Assembly: GCA_943704525.1 (NCBI GenBank)
Contig: CALSCQ010001008.1
Coordinates: 1-19,129 of the forward strand
Direction: 5' to 3'
Origin: Pigoraptor vietnamica
Taxonomy: Eukaryota; Opisthokonta; Filasterea
Length of the DNA: 19,129 nucleotides
Shown here: piece by piece, positions 8,739 to 17,704 of the stretch
Layout: each line of letters opens with the position of its first letter
How positions within the stretch are numbered: position 1 is the stretch's first letter
Program-made: the position numbers and the translations under genes
Notes under the pieces: model-generated
Database searches by the model: none
What the model saw: only the letters and a program-made list of their open reading frames with translations
Told to the model about the DNA's origin: nothing

Positions 8739-11700
8739 TCACGCCTCAGCCCATGTATGCGCACCTGTTGCGGCTCTCCTCTTCTTCGTTGTCGCGTGTG
8801 CGGGCTGTTCGGCCGCGCGTCCCTCGCCGCCATTGTGCACTGCAGCGTCTTGCCTCTCCACTCGATCGACATGGGAGGCAATGGTAGACAATTTGCCGAG
8901 GGGGGCCTGTGAGCCCTCCCCCTCTTTTTGAGGGTTCGCGCTTGTTATGGATACCGTGGCCGTAACAGGCGCCTTATCCTGTGAGGCTGGACGGTCGCGG
9001 ATGCGCTGGCGAAGCGTTTCAAGTTCGTCTGCGGAGTCCAATGTTCGGGGGAAAAAAATTGAGCGCGAAGACATGCGAGGGATATAGCACGGGGTGAAGT
9101 CGCGTCCTGCACACACCTGGCAGCCGGTCGATTGCGAGGTCGTACGCCGCGCGAATTGATTCGAGGCGCTCCGTTTCCTCCGCGGTGACGAGGGATATTG
9201 CGATGCCGTAGGTCCCTGGAGAAGAGGTGCGTGCGGCGCGCGTGAGTCGCGTGTGTCAGAAGTGAGCGTGAGAACGAATGCGAAGACCCCCTTATGTCCA
9301 CAACCTACAAGACTCGGTGAGCACGTGTGGTGCGGGTGTGTGGGTGTATGTGTACGTTGGGGGGTGGAGAAGAGAGGAGGGGGGGGGGAAGGAGGGGGGA
9401 GGGAGTGTGCGTAACAGGGTTACGCAGTGCACCCACCGAAGCGACCCGAGCGGCCAATGCGGTGCATGTACGTCTCGGGCGATTTGGGAAGATCGAGATT
9501 GACAATGAGATTGAGACGCTCAAAGTCAAGTCCGCGGGACGTCTGTGGCCGGCGCGGGTAGGGGAGGGGAGGGGGAGGTCAGAGTGCGCGGCCGCAAGTG
9601 TGTGTGTGGGGTGTGGCTGTTCGTGCGAATGTGCGTGCGCGTGCGCGTTTCTGCATTTCCGCGTGTGAAAGTTACAGTTAAAGGTCAATTGAAACGCGAG
9701 GGCCGCCCACGCACCACATCCGTCGAGACGAGCACTCTCACGCGGAAGTTTCGCGCCATCTCGATCGCAACAAGGCGATCTCGCTGGTCCTGGTCGCCTG
9801 TTAACCGCAACGAGGTGCAAGTCAGCTTTCACTTGCGCACGAGCATTTGTAGACGTTGGAAGCACACAAGTGCAAACGAACGCACGTAATGCGCTGTGTG
9901 TGCGTCGCACACAAGCAGTTGCAAAACCGAATTCACCTGAGATAAACGTCGACGGCCATCCATTCGCGGTAAGGACATTCGCGAGATCTTCGCCGCTGTA
10001 TTGCGATAAGCCCAACGTCAGTCTCCGAAGAGTCACAGCGGCAATGATTGTGGCCCTTCGCAACAACAAGGACGAAATACACGATGCGTGCGTGACTAGA
10101 ATCGAACGCAAGCCGACGCAAGCACGCCAAGGATGACACCCACCTGGACCGATTGTTGGAGAAGACGATGCACTGGTGAAAGGGTAGTCGGGCAAAGATG
10201 TCCAGCAGCACATCCACCTTCGCGTCAAACGTATCGCCGCTCTTCGGGTCGACGACGGCGTAAAATTGCGCAATGCCTGCATGCGTGTGTGTGTGTGGGT
10301 GTGTGGGTGAGCGTGGGCGTGCACGCAGACACGTCCGCAAAACACCACAAGGACGCGTGCCACGTTTAGCAAAGAGTGAGGAGGTCAAGGCAGAGACAAC
10401 GCGCTTCACGAAGATGACTTCACGCACCTTCCAACGAGACGCCGCCCTCCGCGTCCGCCGAGACAAACGTGGGGTTGGGTCGCATGTGCGCCTTGAGGAG
10501 CTCTAGCATCGGTTCGGGGTATGTCGCAGAGAACGCCATCGTCTGCCTCTCTTTCGGGACAGCCTTGAAGATGGCACTGGCGAGACAAGAAAGTAAGGAA
10601 CTGCCATGCCAACAAGTGCCGTCCGCGGCATGGGACAGATATGCGGGCGCAACAGTCTCAACGAGAGTGACATAAGCAAGTGCGGGAGACGACCACCGAC
10701 GGCGTCACAACGAAGTTCGAGAAATAGTGCGATTGCGAGCGTAGCTGCTTGTCCGTAACACCCACTCCATCTGCGGGCGGAAGACCTCCTCAAAGAGCTT
10801 GTCGGCCTCGTCGACGACGACAAGCGAAACGGAGTCCGTTTTGAGCGCTTTCTCATCAATCAGCTGGCGAAGACGGCCTGCCAAAGCGAAGCAGAGGGAG
10901 GGTAAGGCACATGAGGGGAAGGGACCACCACGCACGCACACACACGCACACACACACACACGCACACGCACACACACACGCACACACACACGCACACACG
11001 TACACGCACACACGTACACGCACACACGTACACGCACACACGTACACGCACACACACGCACACACACGCACGCACACGCACATACATACATACGCATACA
11101 CACACACACACACACACACATGCGCGCTCGCAGACACACACACACACACATACACACTACGCACGCGCACACGCACGCGCACGCACACCTGGCGTGCCGA
11201 CAGCCACGTGACAGCGACGTAGGTTTGTCTTGTCTTGCGCGAGCGACACGCCGCCGATAAACGCGTGCGCTTCCGCGCCGGGGAACGACGCGCCAATCGT
11301 ACACACGACGTCCTTTATCTGCATCGCTATTTCGCGCGTCGGTGCGACGATAATGGCCTGGGCACACGCAGTGACGAGACGTACGTGAGCGAAACCGCGT
11401 GAGTTCACAAGCAAATCGTCGGCGTGCAAGTAGCCGAAGAACGACGCAGAGGAATCCTGCAAAACTAATCTCATCATGAAGCACGCACCTGCGGCGTCGT
11501 CTTGGACGGGTCGGCCAGTTCGAGTGCCGCCACAGCAAACACGCACGTCTTACCCGTGCCGGACTTCGCCTGCGCTATCACATCTGCGCGAGACGACAGT
11601 CGAAAATAAGGAATACATTAACAACACTATAAGCACGTGCGCGAGCTGCGAGGGGCAATCAACGTTACACGTGGCGCACAACACACAAGGACATGCGATA

Positions 11701-11901
11701 GCGATACTCACCGAGTCGCGAACGTGCGGGTGGCAGTGCCTTCATCTGGATCGGCGATGGACGTTTGTAACCCGCCGCTCGCAGGCCGTTTACCGCGCGC
11801 TCCGAGAGAAGAAGCGATGCAAAATCGGCGTCGCCGTCCACGAGCACATCGCGCGTGCGTGCGCGGTTGCTGTCAATGTTGTGTGCCAATATGCGCGGCA
11901 T
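8739..11901 (-). CDS. DDX20: DEAD-box RNA helicase, DDX20/Gemin3 orthologue, 11 exons
   Basis: Minus-strand exons: 11901-11712, 11583-11489, 11357-11189, 10877-10760, 10576-10428, 10276-10144, 9995-9937, 9797-9715, 9542-9437, 9215-9117, 9028-8739. They join in frame to 496 residues. In order: Q motif GYKRPSPIQ (44-52) with the Phe 17 residues upstream, motif I AKSGTGKT (69-76), APTRE (100-104), TPGR (150-153), DEAD (174-177), SAT (207-209), TSRGLD (333-338), HRIGRSGR (359-366). DDX20 traits are ADFxSLLLS before the Q motif, FIGGxxLxQDKxxL before TPGR, and SATYPE where other families have SATLP. In animals DDX20 is part of the SMN complex that loads Sm proteins on snRNAs. The C-terminal tail is short and Lys/Arg/Glu-rich compared with the 824-residue human protein. 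The donor of exon 4 is uncertain (10759 preferred, 10761 alternative); an extra 3' exon is possible. Confidence 0.9.
9359..9405 (+). repeat. G-rich polypurine tract
   Basis: Forty-six of 47 bases are purines, with runs of six to ten G. It lies in the ninth intron (9216-9436) of the helicase gene, so the pre-mRNA carries it as a C/U-rich tract. G-quadruplex or triplex formation on the plus strand is possible by composition. Confidence 0.85.
10925..11190. repeat. Compound AC-rich array with a 14-bp tandem unit
   Basis: Almost the whole third intron (10878-11188) of the helicase gene is AC/GC alternating purine-pyrimidine. Within it a 14-bp unit beginning cgtacacg repeats four times at 10999, 11013, 11027 and 11041. 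On the sense strand it appears as GU-rich RNA starting right at the donor. Confidence 0.92.
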
Positions 11902-12245
11902 TTTTCCAGTACGCGCGCACAAGAAGAGCGTTGCAGCCCTTGCGAGCTTTGGTAAATACGGAGAAAGTGTTTTGTGTGCGGCGAGCACTGAGCATGATGA
12001 CGGAATGGTGCGTCTAGACTCGTTGTCCAGGTGGCGGATTCCAAAATACAGAGTACATGCACGCAAAGACGTAAGGGTCTTCTGTGCGGAGCACTGAGCG
12101 TGCATCGCGGTGTGCGAGGCCGATGGTGTGCCTATTTAGACACATAACTCGATTCGAAATAAAACACGCGCAAGACGCACGCAGCGACGACAGCGATGGC
12201 AGCGACGCGGGCGCAAACGAGGCGGACGACACTGTACAACAGGCG
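11902..12245. promoter_or_regulatory. Short spacer: 3' end of the membrane-protein gene and promoter of the helicase gene
   Basis: These 344 bp separate the stop of the RRM-GRL gene from the helicase start, both on the minus strand. I see no further gene. The helicase frame is open upstream to 12105, but the DDX20-like start is the ATG at 11901. Confidence 0.45.
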
Positions 12246-14937
12246 CTATGTGGTGATTTTTGTGAAGGAGACAATCGCAATCAGATACACGCACACGTAG
12301 AGGATGGCCGCCCCAAAGCGCTCGTTGATGACGAAGCCGAGCACTCGGAAGCCTACCACGTCGTGTCGCGTGTACTCGAGGAAGTCTTGCACGCGGTGTG
12401 TGTCGCCGTAAGGGACGATGGCATGCACATGCCGGAAATTTTGAAGCACGGCGCCCATTTCGCGGATGGGCGATGCAGCGTCGTACCTGCGACGGAGTAT
12501 CACAATAAACTCACTGCGACAGAGGTAGCACACACATACACGCACGGACAGGAACACACGCATACACACACACACACACAAACACACACGCCCACGCATA
12601 GACGCGCGCGCACACACACACTACACACACACAAACGCACACGTACGCACACAAGCACTCACCAGAAATTCCCAAGAAATCCGATGTACGCGATAATGAT
12701 GATCGACAAGCTCCCGATGTGCGGACCCCCCGAGCGAATAATGGCGTAAGCCGCAAAGATGCCCATGGGGATGCACACCGCAAAGCATATGAAGATGTAG
12801 GCAGAGAACATGCGGGACGCCGCGTGCACCATCAGCGAAATGTCCGAGTATCGCATGACGACCGCGTCCATGTCCACCTGCGCGCACACACACGTTCAAA
12901 AAGGCGAACGACGAGCGATCGAGAGTAACAAGCGTGCAATGTACTGACCAATGCGGACATCAAGTAATGAGAGAGCAAGCACCGTATGCAGGAAAAGCAT
13001 GCAAGGACACTGTGACAAGAGCTTGTCGGTACGTGTGGCGCAGTGAGAGGGGGAGCGCACGCAGCGTGTGTGCGCGTGTATGTACACAACTGCGTGCATG
13101 GTTCCACGCACCTGTCTTCGCATGATCCGCTCTCCATAGCGGCGCACGCAAATCGTGATGAGCAATCGCAGGATCGACGTGAGAGACACGCCGACGGAAC
13201 ACGCCCCGAAGATGAAGAGCAGCCCGATGGCGTGCAGCACGCGCGCCCACACGGGTAGAAAGTCCAAAAAGTCGCGGTCCTCAAAGTTAATCGCGAACGA
13301 GAAGCACAGCCACGCAACGAGCGCCATCGTCGTCGTCACGACCACGCGAATGCGAATGCCCCTCTGCAGCCGCACCACCTCATTCGCCTCCGTCAAGTGG
13401 TGTGCCATTCTCCTGAACTTGTCCTTTGTGTTCGTCACGCGAATGCCGACTATGTAGATAACAAGGTGCACGATGCCAAACAGCCCGAGCGCGACGTCCC
13501 CCACGGGAACCTCCGACCGCCGCCGCGCAGACCGCTGGCACGCGTAGATGACCACGCCGATCGCGTAGCACGCAAACACCCAGGCGATAAGGCAGTGAAG
13601 CAAGAGGGAGACGCTGCGCTGTCGCCGTATCCGCTCAAAGGGGATGAACCCGAAAAACCCCGTAACAAGGCCCATGGGAAAAAACGCCCTCCGAATGGAC
13701 GCGACAAAGTCCACGCAGCGCTGCAGCCGCGCGCGCTCCGTCGCCTCCCGAATGTCCGCGAGGGCCTTGTCCGCGTGCACCGAGCCAATGTCGTCCGACA
13801 CCCGCGACGGCACGGGGGCAGTCCCGCTCATGCGGCCGCTCGACGTCCGCACCGAAGCGTCGTTCGCGGGCAGCTGGTGGTGCAGGTTCAGCGCGCGGTA
13901 AAAGGGATCGTGCGTGTTGACGTACGTTACTTGCAGCCGCACGTGGTCTATCGAGACGTGCCCCAGCGCGAGGTACGCGCAGCTCGTCGCTCGCTCGTCC
14001 ACGAAGCGTGCGCAGTACACGAGCGGTCGCCGGCGACGAATGGTCGAATCCGCCGCCCACTGCGCCTCCGAAGCCGGCGTCGTGGTGACGAGCACGGAAG
14101 TGCGCTGGCCCGCGCGCGAGGGCTGCCGCGAACCGGCCACGCTCTCGTCTTCGTTGGGCAGTCCGCTGGTTTCCGGGTCCACGGCGCGGACCGACGCGAC
14201 CTCGCCGTACGGCGAGAGAATCTCGCATACGTCCTTCAGCGTGTAGTACTTTGGGATGTTCCATATCCGCAGCTCAGAATGCAGCATGTCTCCCGTGGAC
14301 GAGAACGGCGCCGTCGCATCGAACGCCGTCGACATACGCCTCCGCGAGGCCGTGCGCTCCACGGGCACCGACGCGTCAAACACCGCTCCCCGCGATGCCT
14401 TCGCCCTCTCTGTGTCCGCAAAACTCACGGCGTCCAGCGCTTCGTCGACGACGTCGTCGACGACAACGTTCGGCGGTGCGCCGGTTTGGATGCTCCCAAA
14501 GCGCTGCCACTCAATGTCGCCAGTAAGAACGGCGTCCCGCATCGCCTCCTCTGCAACAGTCGCACGATTGCCCGAATTTGATGCGATGTGTCGGGCGTGC
14601 CTTGCTGAACCGCCGGTCGCGTGCGTGGCGTCGCCGTCATTCAACGCATGGTGCGACAGGCTGCGCGTGGGAAGCGAGGACGCGGAAGCACGCAATTCCG
14701 ACGACGACGCGCGGCCATCCTTCCAGTGCCATGGCAGCCCATCGTCGACAAAGCTTCGTGATTGGGGCACCTCTGCATGCACACATAAAGCAGTCAGAGA
14801 ACCCTTAAAGCCAGCCACAGAAAACACGACGGCAACGATCAACGACGCCACAAGAACGTGTGTGACCCGGGACCAGCAGCTCCTTAGCACTTACCGTCCT
14901 CCACCTCGAGCACGGTGACGTCGCTCACGTTCGCCAT
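12246..14937 (-). CDS. RRM domain fused to a seven-helix gustatory-receptor-like (GRL) membrane protein
   Basis: Minus-strand exons 14937-14895, 14772-13112, 12877-12663 and 12513-12246 join in phases 1, 0 and 2 to give 728 residues. Exon 1 (MANVSDVTVLEVED) ends in a perfect GTAAGT donor. Residues 15-175 are low-complexity and polar. An RRM spans about 180-300: RNP2-like LRIWNIP, the helix TLKDVCEILSPYGEVASV, an insert of about 45 residues, then RNP1-like VYCARFVD and a last strand VRLQVTYV. Membrane segments follow at about 401-425, 438-460, 491-510, 526-555, 593-614, 624-645 and 704-723. GFFGFIPFERIRR before helix 1, and GFRVLGFVINERFG then a tyrosine-bearing last helix at the C-terminus, are typical of the insect gustatory/odorant receptor superfamily (7tm_7). 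Such proteins form tetrameric ligand-gated cation channels with a cytosolic N-terminus, placing the RRM inside the cell. Ligand and RNA target are unknown. A second in-frame acceptor (exon 4 from 12489) would remove eight residues. Confidence 0.75.
12533..12655. repeat. AC-rich microsatellite in an intron
   Basis: Imperfect AC/GC alternation fills most of the third intron (12514-12662) of the RRM-GRL gene. It reads as GU-rich in the sense RNA, beginning just downstream of the GTGAGT donor. Confidence 0.92.
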
Positions 14938-15110
14938 GCTTGAGCAGGCTTCTTCGGCGCTATCCCTCCATCACGCCCGTACCGCACGTGTTGCGGTGAA
15001 TGTTCACCTGACGCATAACCCCTGTGCGACTAGAAAGACCCATGGGACGAACGGCGAGGAATGCTCCGTGCGGGCACAACACTTTGCGAAAGATTAATAT
15101 GGCGCGCGTG

Positions 15111-15151
<41 letters not shown>

Positions 15152-15645
15152 AAATTCGATCGTTGCCAAGGTGAGATGGTGGGGGGTAAGGTGGATGTTT
15201 CAGATCATGGTATGGTGGGCTTTAGTGTCGTTACTTATTGAGAGTAACATCCGGACAATTTTAACCTATTCAGGCTATTTAGGATATTTTCTGACAAAAT
15301 TGTCAATATGTGGAATAAATGGACAAATAAGGAAAATTCATGATGAATCAGCCGAGTGAGCCCACCAATCGGAATCGAATTACTTTTTGTCCACATTGCA
15401 CTTTCTCTATTATGTACTTATTTGTAACAAATTAATAGACAATCAATATTAAGTAATGTAAACGTTAACCAGCGAAAAATGCATAACCTATCTTCTGTAG
15501 ACGATTTAGAGACAAGTCGCACGTGTGTCCACATGCAACAATAGTCCGGCATGCCGCGCGCACACAGCCCTCCGACCCCTCCGCCGCCCAAAAAGCCCCA
15601 ATATCAACGCACTTCCCATCACACCGGCGCGCTTTCAGCGGAGGT
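14938..15645. promoter_or_regulatory. Divergent intergenic region with (TG)19 and an AT-rich island
   Basis: This spacer lies between the start of the RRM-GRL gene (minus) and the ERG4 gene (plus). A pure (TG)19 run covers 15113-15150. Bases about 15225-15480 are conspicuously AT-rich, with motifs such as ttaatagacaatcaatatta, and the sequence becomes GC-rich again from about 15520. Both promoters should be here. No TATA box is certain, and I see no transposon end or open frame with family features in the island. Confidence 0.5.
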
Positions 15646-17031
15646 ATGGCGGTCGCGAAGGCCAAGGCTAACGGGCACGCCGCTGCCAAGGGCGCGGTTA
15701 AGAGCGACGACCACATGACGGAAGAGTTTGGCGGGGCCGTCGGCGCCGCCTGCATCATGATCTTCTCCCACGTGCTCCCGTACTACCTCTACATCAGCAA
15801 CTTCTTCTACGAGGGCCGCGTTATTTACCCCGACTCGTTCGAGGACGTGGGCCCGTGGCTTGCGCGCATGCTCGGCCACATCCAGGACCACGCCCTCCCG
15901 ACCTGCTACACGATTTCCATCTACTTCGGTTTCCTCGCGTTCGAGGCCATCCTCGCCATGATTCTCCCGGGCCCCCGCGTAATGGGCCTTCCCATCAAGT
16001 CGGAGAACGGCCGCACGCTCGAGTACCGGTGCAACGGCCTCGCGGCGTGGTACGTGACGCTCGCGACGGTCGCCGGCCTGCACCTCTCCGGCATCTTCCC
16101 GATCACCGAGATTTTCGACAACTTCGGCTCGCTCATGACGGTCGCCATCATTTCGGGCGACGTGATTGCCGTGCTCATTTACGTGAGCGCGTTTGCGCTC
16201 GGCAAGGCGATTCGCGTCTCGGGGAACCCCGTGTACGACTTTTTCATGGGCGTCTTCCTCAACCCGCGCATCCACACGCTCGACATTAAGATGTGGGCCG
16301 AGATTCGCGTGTCGTGGACGATTCTCTTCTTCCTCACGGTCTCTGCGGCGGTGAAGCAGTTCGAGGAGCACGGGTTCATCTCGGCCCCGATGGCCTTCAT
16401 GATCCTCGCGCACGGCGTGTACACGAACGCGTGCCAGAAGGGCGAGGAGTGCATCCCGACGACCTGGGACATCAGCTACGAGTGCTTCGGCTGGATGCTC
16501 TGCTACTGGAACCTCGCCGGCGTCGCGTTTGTCTACTGCTTCCAGTCGATCTTCATCTACCACCGCGGCCCGAACTTCAGCCTCGGCACGCCGTACACGG
16601 TCGCGCTCTTCGTCACGCTCCTTCTCGCGTACTACGTGTGGGACACGTCGAACAGCCAGAAGAACCGGTTCCGCATGCAGCGCATGGGCACGTTCGTCGA
16701 GCGCCCGTGGGCCTTCCCGCAGCTCCCGTGGGGCACGCTCCGCGGCAACGTCCGCTCGATCAAGTGCGAGAACGGCGGCATGCTGCTCACGGACGGGTGG
16801 TACCGCTACGCGCGCAAGATTCACTACACGGCCGACACGATCATGGCGCTCACATGGGGCCTGAGCTGCGGCGTCACGCACATTCTCCCTTTCTTTTACG
16901 CCATGTTCTTCAGCGGGATGATCTACCACCGCGGCTCGCGCGACATGGAGCGCTGCGCACGCAAGTACGGCAAGGACTGGGAGCGCTACTGCCAGACGGT
17001 CCCCTACCTCTTTATTCCCTACGTCTACTGA
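15646..17031 (+). CDS. ERG4: Delta(24(24(1)))-sterol reductase, ERG4 type
   Basis: Single exon, 461 residues from the ATG at 15646 (context ggtATGG); the frame is open upstream to 15523 but has no earlier ATG. The enzyme belongs to the ERG4/ERG24 family, multi-pass proteins of the endoplasmic reticulum that reduce sterol double bonds with NADPH. It fits ERG4 better than the C14 or delta-7 reductases: EFGGAVG at about residues 27-33, YDFFMGVFLNPR, then TLDIKMWAEIR, NACQKGEE followed by TTWD, ARKIHYTAD, and the C-terminal signature RDMERCARKYGKDW then VPYLFIPYVY. ERG4 does the last step to ergosterol-type C24-alkyl sterols, so the organism probably makes such sterols. Third codon positions are almost all G or C, a stronger bias than in neighbouring genes, as expected for high expression. 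Confidence 0.93.
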   Translation: MAVAKAKANGHAAAKGAVKSDDHMTEEFGGAVGAACIMIFSHVLPYYLYISNFFYEGRVIYPDSFEDVGPWLARMLGHIQDHALPTCYTISIYFGFLAFEAILAMILPGPRVMGLPIKSENGRTLEYRCNGLAAWYVTLATVAGLHLSGIFPITEIFDNFGSLMTVAIISGDVIAVLIYVSAFALGKAIRVSGNPVYDFFMGVFLNPRIHTLDIKMWAEIRVSWTILFFLTVSAAVKQFEEHGFISAPMAFMILAHGVYTNACQKGEECIPTTWDISYECFGWMLCYWNLAGVAFVYCFQSIFIYHRGPNFSLGTPYTVALFVTLLLAYYVWDTSNSQKNRFRMQRMGTFVERPWAFPQLPWGTLRGNVRSIKCENGGMLLTDGWYRYARKIHYTADTIMALTWGLSCGVTHILPFFYAMFFSGMIYHRGSRDMERCARKYGKDWERYCQTVPYLFIPYVY

Positions 17032-17469
17032 GGGCGCGGGTGCCGTTTATGTCCCTGTGCCTCAAAGTGCGAAAGGGGCGCGCGTGCGCTTCGTCGCCTT
17101 GCAATGCGATGTCGTGTGCGCGCGACTCCTTAAAAGCTTGATTTGCGCTTCCTGAAGGTTAATATGTCGCTGGCAGTTAGTTCAGCCGAGGGCTATTTCC
17201 AGCCGGCCCGGTACGGCAGCCCTGGAGCGGAAAGGTCTGAAGCAAACAGCGAATCTTCTTCTGTCAGCTCGCACACAGCACGAGCGTCCGCGCACAGAAT
17301 TCGTTCAAAATTTGAACGCCAGGCACATTTCGCGTCGCACTTGCCTAGGAGAGGCAGTGGGATGGAAAACTGAGCATACAATGGCATCGACGGGGTCGAC
17401 GAGCCGTGTCGCTGACGTCATCAATCACACGCGTCACCTGCTATGACTGCTACTCAGGACTGTGACACC

Positions 17470-17532
<63 letters not shown>

Positions 17533-17704
17533 ACACACACACACACAACGCACGGGCTACAATAGGCGAACATATCATACAAGAGAGCCGGAATACCAAC
17601 GAGTTGATTCTTTTGAGATTGCGTTTCCGACAAACACAGACAGTCGCCTCACGCGTGCAACGGTCACTCTTGCGCACGGAGTTTCCCTCCGTTCTTTCTC
17701 GGCG
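17032..17704. other. Intergenic spacer with (AC)n microsatellite
   Basis: This holds the ERG4 3' end and the promoter of the TANGO2 gene. A near-pure (AC)n tract covers 17471-17547. An inverted repeat with 8-bp arms and one central base (cgttcaaa, a, tttgaacg) is at 17302-17318. A 76-codon open frame from 17143 shows no protein features and I do not call it. Confidence 0.6.

Noticed and set aside
10860-11300. Long open frames made of alternating Thr-His or Cys-Val residues on both strands
   Set aside because: They are translations of AC/GT repeat inside a helicase intron; the same happens at about 2370-2630, 12510-12620 and 17462-17550.
13397-14581. Long plus-strand frame of nearly 400 codons
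   Set aside because: It is the antisense shadow of the RRM-GRL exon and is Arg/His/Pro-rich without a family pattern.
12246-14937. Reading the RRM plus membrane protein as an OSCA/TMEM63 (CSC1) channel, which has an RRM-like cytosolic domain
   Set aside because: OSCA proteins have about eleven helices with the RRM-like part between helices two and three. Here the RRM precedes all seven helices and the C-terminus is of the gustatory-receptor type.
15619-16929. Long minus-strand frame of over 430 codons
   Set aside because: It is the antisense of ERG4, a by-product of its G/C-ending codons; the composition is Arg/Glu/Val repetitive.
17302-17318. Perfect 8-bp-arm inverted repeat with one central base
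   Set aside because: Too short to call a terminator or a binding site in a eukaryotic spacer without other support.
17143-17373. Plus-strand open frame of 76 codons between ERG4 and TANGO2
   Set aside because: Ser/Ala/Arg-rich without motif or splice partner; it fits chance in GC-rich DNA.
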